From Silene conica (taxonomy: Eukaryota; Streptophyta; Magnoliopsida; Caryophyllales; Caryophyllaceae), in the NCBI GenBank assembly GCA_029255685.2, contig CM055319.2:10588747-10652746 (forward strand): a DNA stretch of 64,000 nt, in the 5' to 3' direction. The translations under genes and the position numbers were made by a program. This document shows positions 56,383-64,000 of the stretch, piece by piece (positions within the stretch are counted from its first letter, which is position 1; every line of letters begins with the position of its first letter). The notes beneath the pieces are model-generated. The model was not told the DNA's origin. It did not search any database and saw nothing but the letters and a program-made list of their open reading frames with translations.

Positions 56383-56412
56383 AAGGCCCGTGCATTGCAC
56401 GGGCACTAATCT
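56383..56412 (+). repeat. Helitron-like terminal hairpin
   Basis: GCCCGTGCATTGCACGGGC forms an 8-bp stem with a short loop, followed by ACTAAT. Plant Helitrons end with such a hairpin shortly before CTRR. No matching 5' end was identified. Confidence 0.4.
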
Positions 56413-56794
56413 TATTAATAAATAAATGAAGTTTTTTCCTAGCGATTATAGAGACTCCGACTTTTACGAAATATTTTAAACGAAAATAGGTAATTTAATA
56501 TATATCATTTAACTTATATTTGACTGGTATTTCTAGAAATAAATTGTTTAAAACTATAGTAGTTACCAACTTCTAACGTGATAGTATTTGAGTTAGAGTT
56601 GTGTACTAAACTCCCTATAAAAGAGAATTTATACCCTCTCCGTGTATAATAATTATTCTCAAATCTCAAAATTTTTTATTTTGTTATTATTGTTGATATA
56701 TGTGTTTTTATTCATGGTAATTTCTTATGTCGTTGTAATTATACTGTAGCATTAATGTTTAAAACATTACTTTTTTTGTATATAATTATTACTA

Positions 56795-58277
56795 GATTTC
56801 ATGCCCGGACGTTGCCCGGGTAACATCTTGACATGGTTTCAAAGTAATTATCGTAACAGTTAATTTTCTAAAAATACTTAGTATAATAGGCATATATAGA
56901 AAATAATTTAGCTATGATTGTTGTTTATGGCTAATGAAATATCAGATGTATCATATCGTAACAACATGGAACGTTGAAAGTGCATGAAACTCCAATAGAA
57001 ACGAAAACATCTATCTCCAATTCAATGGTCTTGGAAAGACACTTACATATTACACATCACTGTCAAAATAATATTTTAAGCACATATATTTTTATAACAA
57101 CTTCTATTGTTTTCATTTGAGCATCATCTTGAAGAAATTTTTTATCCAATATTTCTAATATATGAAGATAGTTGAAACTCGTATTCTTTTAATATTAACT
57201 CGTATTTTTTTTAACAATAGATCATATTTTTTTTACTTTAACTTATATTCTTATCTTAATAGCTCGTATTTTTATCTTATTAGCTCGTATACTTTTTACA
57301 TTAGCTTGTATTCTTATCTTAATAGGTCATATTTTTATCTTATTACCCCGTATTCTTCTTACATTGACTCATATTGTTTATATATTAACTCGTATTCTTA
57401 TATGCTCATATTAGTAAGTTCTTGATCCTCTAATATGCGCGTATGTTTTTTTTTACATTATTAGCTCGTATTCTTATCTTAATAGCTCGTATTCTTAGCT
57501 TAATATCTCTATTAGCCCGCCTTCTTATGTGCCCGTATTTTTTAGTTCCTGATTCTTTTGAGTTCTTATTCCTTTAACATTAGCTCGTATTTCTTATATA
57601 TTCGTATTTTGTAGCTCGTATTCTTTTAACTATACATCGTAATCTTAAGTGCCTATTATATCATGAAATTTGACGTATTGCAAATCTGATTCTATTTTTT
57701 TTAGCTCAAGAAGTGTTTCAATTAGCTCGTTTTTTCGTATTTTGTTTATATTAGCTCGTATTATCATCTTATTAGACTGTATTCTTATGTGCTTGTATAT
57801 TTAAGTCAGTGATCCTTTTAATCTCATATTTGTATTCATTTGTGCTCATATTTTAAAGCTCGTCTTATGTTAATAGCTCGTATTGTTTTTTCATTAGCTC
57901 GTATTCATTTGTGCTCGTATTTTAAAGTCTGTCTTATCTTGATTGATCGTAGTGTTTTTACATTAGCTCGTATTCTTAGCTTAATAGTTCGTATTCTTTT
58001 TATATTAGCTCGTATTCTTAGATTAATAACTCGCATTCTTTTGTGCTCGTATTTTTTAGTTTGTGATTTCCTTAAACTCTTATTCTTTTTACATTAGCTC
58101 ACATTATTTTTATAATAACTTCTATACTTTTCATTTGAGCATTAGATCATATTTTTTTTACTTTAGCTCAAATTCTTATCTTAATAACTCGTATTCCTAT
58201 CTTATTAGCTCGTATACTTTTTATATTAGCTCGTATTCTTATCTTAATAACTCGTATTCTTATCTTATTAGCCGATG
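56795..58277. mobile_element. Helitron-like unit with inverted CTAG/hairpin ends and a minisatellite interior
   Basis: The left edge reads ACTAGATTTCATGCCCGG then ACGTTGCCCGGG. The right edge reads GATGCACGGGCCTAGT, roughly its reverse complement. Between 57150 and 58265 the sequence is mostly a degenerate repeat of 'ttagctcgtattcttatctt' with about 20-bp period. No protein is encoded; the open frames come from the repeat. The family is uncertain. Confidence 0.45.
57170..58265. repeat. ~20-bp degenerate minisatellite 'agctcgtattctta'
   Basis: About 45 units of AGCTCGTATTCTTATCTTA with many variants. Long units such as 'gtgctcgtattttttagttt' mark a higher-order pattern near 57530, 57845, 57910 and 58045. 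Confidence 0.85.
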
Positions 58278-60960
58278 CACGGGCCTAGTTGGAGTATCGT
58301 GTCTCGTGAACCACTGTTGAACATCAAGTTATAGAACAACTTATAACAAAATTAAGATTCAAGTTTTGTCTACAAAGAGGATCATTAAAAGCATTCGAAT
58401 AACTAAGACTAATGTTACACGATAATTCAACTCAACTTTTATTAAGAGCTCTTTTATTTTGGTACAAAGTTGTCAATACGCAATCGCTACCCCAATCCTT
58501 GAAAGTACGTCACAAATAATAGTCTCTTCCATAGTACTCCGTCGTTTACCTTATATTAGTATGTGTATAATTTGTTAACATAATCTTGGACCACTAAAAG
58601 AATATTATTAATATGTAAAAAAATTGGACTACTTATGTGATATACTCAATATACCATTCTCCGTACTCCTTATAAGAATTTTGTGAAAATCAACGGTGCA
58701 CACTTCAAGTCTAAACTCCATAGTATAAAATATTTTGCACCACAAATTTCTTATGCGTTTAGGACTCTTCCGTCAAATTCTTAGCAATCGTCTATCTTAT
58801 TAACTTCTTACATAATGCCATAATGGAATAGGTTAATATATGACCGAAAACGGATGGAGTATTAGTTTGAAGATAAGTACAACTCTAATTTGAAATAAAA
58901 AGAAACAAAATAACGGAAAATAGATTAATTTAATGGTAATACTCACGACTCGTTCTATTGCGTGACTGCGTCCATCTTTTGTAGTAGTCTTCATGTCAAA
59001 AGTATCAAAATAGAGTTCATAGAAGTAAAATTTATAGATCCAAGAAGGATAACAATACCAATTACAATGTTAGGGCAGTATATATATACACACCTAATAA
59101 CTCAACGCAACTATAATGATCTACAGTAAGAAAGGATGCAAGAAGTGGTCATTGAATAATGAATATAAGACTACTTCCAAATCATCACTATTGTAACTTA
59201 CTTACGATACAAATTATCCGAAGACGGATACCATCTTGGCATCTCTGAATAGAACGATTACAATCTAAGCACAATCTCAATTGTACCTGAAAATTTATTG
59301 CAAGCAATAATATTAGAGATTGATAATTTTTACTTTTGGCTATGTTTGTATTTGAATGCTGATTGGTAAATTCAACTATTGTCAAGAGATTAATTAACCC
59401 CACTTTATTGACAATGAAAAAATCAAGCTAATTACAAAATAAATGATCGATGATAATAGCATATTAACGTACCACGACACACGAGAATGATTAGGGCTGG
59501 ATGAATTATATTATATGAACCTGTACTCTTATAGTCTACAGATATATACAAAGGAAGAAGAATTAAAAATAGGAGTAATTAACTTAATGACGATAAAAAT
59601 AAAACAAACATGTATGAGAAATCATAGAGAAAGAATGAGGGATATATAAACACTAAGAAATCATAGACAAAGATGAAAGGTTTGGAGTTGAAGACGTAAA
59701 AGATTTACGTACTTATATAAATGTGTCTTTCTTTTTTCTATTCCAACACAAATTCTAAAATCATGAAACTAAACCGTATAATAAATTCTAATAGGTGAAC
59801 AACTCAGTTACTAATTTATTTTATCTTTTTTTATAATAATATAGATAGATATTTTTAATACTTTAGAATAAAGTACTAATATATCTATCTTATCTCAATA
59901 TTTTATAACTTAAACAATTTACAAAATTTGAACCAATGAAATTGCTCGAAAAGTTCATCTTTTAAGTATATATATATTGATTATATATACACTGATTGTT
60001 TCAGCGTTTCATAGGAGAAAAATATTTGTGTAGTAATACTAATTTTTTTCACAAATGATATATTTTTGTTTACATATGCTGATCATATTTTTCTAAGGCT
60101 CTTCCAAGGAGAAGGCTTTATTATTGTAAATATAGATTCTATCTACGCACAACTTTATTAAAAGTGTAATATACTACGTCTTTTCTCTTCTTAGTTATAA
60201 ATTCAATCTTGCATTATAATTGTAGTTATTGAAAGTTAATACTTAATTAGATTCAAGTTTGCTTTGTTTTAGTTTGTTATATGTGTCATGCGTAGAAGTA
60301 ATTTTTATGTCTATATAGTGTATTACAAAATTTAATCTTCAAAATGTCATTTTTATAAGGTTGAATATTGATTTTTATAACCTCTAATTTTGTTACTATT
60401 CGAGTTAGGAAAATGGTACCAAAACGTAACCAATGATAAAAGTGCATCATCTTTGAGTTTGTATCGTGAATATCAAGCTATTATAAATACTCTTCAATCA
60501 TCAGTGAATAGTTTACAATTACTTTATTTTATTACTTTATTTTATGAGAGGTAAATGAGGATAAGATAAATTTAATCAAATAATAGATTCTATTTAAAAC
60601 TTTCATTTTTTTATTTACAAAATCAAGGTAATAAATTGGTACTTGGATATGGTTAGATTGAAATAAAAAATATCAATGGGAAATATACATACCCGTATGC
60701 TTGAGTTTGTGTAAACTACTATAAAATATTAAAAAAGCTAATAATAAAATATCATATATTTATCTTAATCATGAAATTAATTTGTATTGGAATCAAAGTA
60801 GTCTACATTGTATATAAGTGAAAAAAGACCCTAACTACAAGTATTGAGTAAAAGTGCTTTAAAATAAAAGGATTGAGTAGAAGTGTATTGAAATGAAAGG
60901 ATAATATCTCACTCCAAAAATAGAGATTCCCCGGTGTGAATTACAACGACAATATATGAG
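58278..60960. other. AT-rich region without identifiable features
   Basis: I see no ORF with family resemblance, no RNA gene and no strong repeat. The reading frame at 59188-59403 is short and unsupported. Confidence 0.5.
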
Positions 60961-60965
60961 CATAA

Positions 60966-61050
60966 ATTCTCATTTGTGACGGCGGTATCCGTCACAAGCA
61001 CCGTTTTCTCTCATAAAATATCCGCTTTTTCTCTCTCTGCGACACTAATA
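60966..61050. repeat. Half copy of the fold-back arm
   Basis: 'aaattctcatttgtgacgg', 'tatccgtcacaa', 'accgttttctctcataaaat' match the left arm at 41795-41870 in the same orientation. The second arm is not present within the next kilobase. Confidence 0.7.
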
Positions 61051-61589
61051 TATGAGATAATAAGCGCAAAGCTGCAAACCTTAGTATTTTCTCAACATAT
61101 TACGTTATTATATTGTTTTGGTAAAAAATATTACGTGGTTTTATATACGAATTTATTATACGGAGTATATGATAGAATTGTAGCGTGAACTTTACGAAAT
61201 AGCTCTACAGATATATCGATAATGTGATAATGTGAATTGAAAATAAGATTTACAAATATGTACATTCTCTCTGATAAAATTATATCACAGGCCGCGATTT
61301 TAAATTTATAAATGTAGAAACAAGGCTCTAAAATTTAATTCAACAAATAATCGATTTAATATTGTTTGGAATTTAGAATGTTATAACGTTAGCTAACTAT
61401 AAGATATTAAAATTATATAAATTTTGTTGTATTGTAATAATATTTTAGAGACAGGTCATTTACTAAGAACATTAGAGGAAAATATTATTTCATATACATG
61501 TTTAAACCTTTGAAACGTGGGAACGGTACTAGCATACAATTCAAAATCTAATTATTATTATCATTATTATTGTGGTTTTATCGTTATAT

Positions 61590-61630
61590 CGTTGTACTAG
61601 TTTTATGTCCGTACAAAAAATGTACGGGAA
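61590..61630 (-). repeat. Helitron-like terminal hairpin, minus orientation
   Basis: ACTAGTTTTATGTCCGTACA followed by aaaaaatGTACGGGAA: CCGTACA pairs with TGTACGG. This is the same layout as at 56795, in the orientation expected of a minus-strand 3' end. Confidence 0.4.
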
Positions 61631-64000
61631 TTTTTTTATATATTTATGTATTATTTTTTAGTAGTAGATATAAGTTCAAATTTTTTGCTATAAAACTTCA
61701 AATCTATGCTAACAATGTATACATATAATCTATTAATTGATTTTTATGTCTCTTATTAGTTTGCATTAGGCCAAATTCACGATGGTCAGTTGTTAATCTC
61801 TAGATAAAAAGTATAAACAAATTAAAGTGAAGAATTCTATGTTCATTTGATAAACCGTACCTCTGTCTAACGTCACTCCAACTCGACTCTGCCTATTTTC
61901 ACTATCAAATTCTCCCTGCCATTTTTTCTCTAATCTAACTTACTTTGCTGCCTCCCTAAAATCTATTCGATGTTTCCTCCATCCGTCACCTTTAACATTA
62001 GAATTAATAAATTACATCCTTAATGTTTTCACAACGTCAGTATTCTTTGAATGAATACTTGCATTGCTCATTTAATCGTTATAATGCTCAACATAGGAGA
62101 AATAATCAAATGAAAAATTTAATTTTTTCTCCGTATTATATACGGATTGTTATTTCGGTTATTTGTTGTTGCATTTTTTTATAATTTTTTTTGTTTTCAT
62201 TATTTCTATATTAGTATGTATTTTTTTTTCTTTTTTTTTTCCTCGTTAAGTTTGATATAAATTATGTATGTTTAAAATATGCTACCTTTAAAAAAATTCG
62301 CTAAGTTTTTTTAACTCTCTTTTCAGAATTTTTATTTTTGTTGTGTATCTTTGTTGTAGATTTAAATTTGTAATTTAAAAAATTGGTAACTTTTCAAATC
62401 TGATATTATTTTTCTCATAGAGTACTTTTTTTCTCTAATTTTTGTAAAAGTTAATATTTGAAGAAATTATTCGATGAATAATACTCTGTATATGACGAAT
62501 AATAGTAGGAATATCTCAATGTATTATATCTAGGCTATTTATTTGTTCGTTTCTTTGAAATAAAAGTTAATTAAATCTAATTATTTTTGAAAACTAATTA
62601 ATTTTAGTGATTTTTTAGTTTACTAAATTAAAAAAAGAAGAAATTATTGAATTAATAGAATAATAGAGAAAATAGAAAAGAAGTAATAATTAATTAACTT
62701 TGGAGATCATGGATGACCTACATTAACAAAAAAATAACTTCTTTCTTAAAACTCAACAACCAATAAGAATGCTTAATAATCTATTCCTTTTATAGTATAA
62801 AGATTGCTTTTGTTAATTATTAATTTGGTTATTACTATTACCTTAACTATTGCTATGACATTATTTTTATAAGCTCGTTTTATTGAATTGGATATTATGC
62901 TAGTATTCTTATCGTGAAACGATATTATATGTTTATATGATGTGATCAATATTATGATAACTAGTTATGTTGGCATGTTTTACGATTTCGTAAAGAAAAC
63001 GTTAGATATAATAAAATAATGAGACGGTATTGAAAATGGAAATCAAGGCCGAGTATTTAACGAGGCTTGACTACGAGCCTTACGATAATTAATTGCAAGG
63101 TATTACGAGACATATAAATCAACGTATCCATTGAATCCTTATACTATAAAAGGAATAGCTTTTAAAGCTCTTCTATTGGTCCCTAATATTTAGGAGTAAA
63201 AAACTTTGTATTTGTTATAAACCCCACGTTCATTTTTTGTTATTTGTTATCTCTTTCTTCCCATGTTTATAATTTCAATCTTTTTATGTTAACATGTTTT
63301 AATTCACATCTAATCATATACAAAAACATATTATATGCATAAAAAGGGAAAATTTGCATACTTATTCACAAAGTAAAAAATTAAAGTACAAATTATAGTA
63401 CAAATTAATAAATAATATTATGGATATAATAAATTTCGCCCATACCTGATCAAATAAAATATAGACAATGAACATTTTTTTAAAATAGAACATTAAAAAT
63501 ATCGCGTACTTTTTTAACAAAAATTAATATTCTAAATATAATAAATATTTGTTTACCAGATGAAATAAATATGTTTAACATAGTAAAAAAATAGATCTAT
63601 AAATTTAATAAACGAACATAATTTAAAATATTGAAAATTTTAAAAATTACTAGATTTATAAAATTCACTGCAATTTAGAAAATGAAAAAAATGAGCACTA
63701 TATTGTTACAACTTACTGGATTATTGGATTTAGTTAAATTCTCTTTAAGAAGCCTACAATAAGTTAAAATGAGTATATTTAAATATTTTCGTTATTAAAA
63801 TTACTATTTTAAATTTCTTTTAGGAAAGTGAAATAAAATTAAAATGTTAGATTTCTAAAATCATTTTGGAAAAAAATAAACGAACGAAAACAATAAAACA
63901 TTTAAATATATTAAGCGGGTTTTTTCGTTATAAATTAGGTGACAATTTCTATGAGAAAATGTGTAACAATTATTCGATGGGTAACATTTTATGAGGGGAT
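61631..64000. other. AT-rich tail of the window, no gene seen
   Basis: A short inverted pair, 'attccttttatagtataaag' at about 62786 and 'ttatactataaaaggaat' at about 63140, may bound a small repeat. Otherwise I see nothing I can support. Confidence 0.45.

Noticed and set aside
57162-58320. Tyr/Ser/Leu-rich frames
   Set aside because: Products of the 'agctcgtattctta' minisatellite.

Overview
The window looks like nuclear DNA of a flowering plant, probably a eudicot. It is very AT-rich. It carries TTTAGGG-type telomere-like repeats, GT-AG introns, a FAR1/MULE-type gene, an F-box-like gene, ankyrin exons, and Ty1/copia, Gypsy-like, CACTA, hAT-like and Helitron elements. The species cannot be fixed from sequence alone. 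Several repeat families resemble ones I associate with Caryophyllales, but that is a weak inference.

Region 1 (1-12.7 kb) is the most distinctive part. It is a cluster of eight copies of one small gene: five on + (starts at 492, 2780, 4105, 6288, 7911) and three on - (9313-9585, 11216-11488, and a frameshifted copy at 12368-12633). Every intact copy encodes exactly 90 residues with no indel, has no visible intron, and is predicted to be helical and soluble. I recognise no known family. The copies lie in repeated blocks that share leaders, 3' flanks and a conserved hairpin-forming spacer. Between two adjacent copies, replacement changes far outnumber silent ones (27 changed residues, 3 silent codon changes). 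This is my best candidate for an undescribed, rapidly diversifying plant gene family.

Region 2 (12.7-21 kb) holds degenerate tandem repeats, a telomere-like array (14.23-14.64 kb), a FAR1-like gene broken by one in-frame TAG, an F-box-like gene with a leader intron and a probable frameshift, and a captured piece of isoleucyl-tRNA synthetase. Region 3 (21.5-28.3 kb) is a Helitron helicase remnant cut by a Gypsy-like LTR, which itself contains two minisatellites, a Copia fragment and a GGACCGG-rich palindromic element.

Region 4 (28.3-41.8 kb) is a broken Copia element holding two later insertions. One is a complete-looking 7.8-kb CACTA transposon (29545-37333, TSD TGA) whose two genes splice into open frames of 1132 and 373 codons. 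The other is a 205-bp solo LTR (37592-37796, TSD TTGAG). Region 5 (41.8-46.7 kb) has a fold-back element, an hAT-like element with an 8-bp TSD, tRNA-like sequences and about 25 copies of a 98-bp minisatellite. Region 6 (46.7-52.0 kb) is an ankyrin-repeat gene remnant split by a very young Copia element (219-bp LTRs with one difference; TSD TTAAC).

Region 7 (52.1-54.3 kb) has three elements alternating with (TA)n tracts, like the microsatellite-targeting Micron elements of rice. Region 8 (54.3-64 kb) has no gene I can support. It holds a 1.1-kb minisatellite bounded by Helitron-like hairpin ends, a half copy of the fold-back element, and AT-rich DNA.
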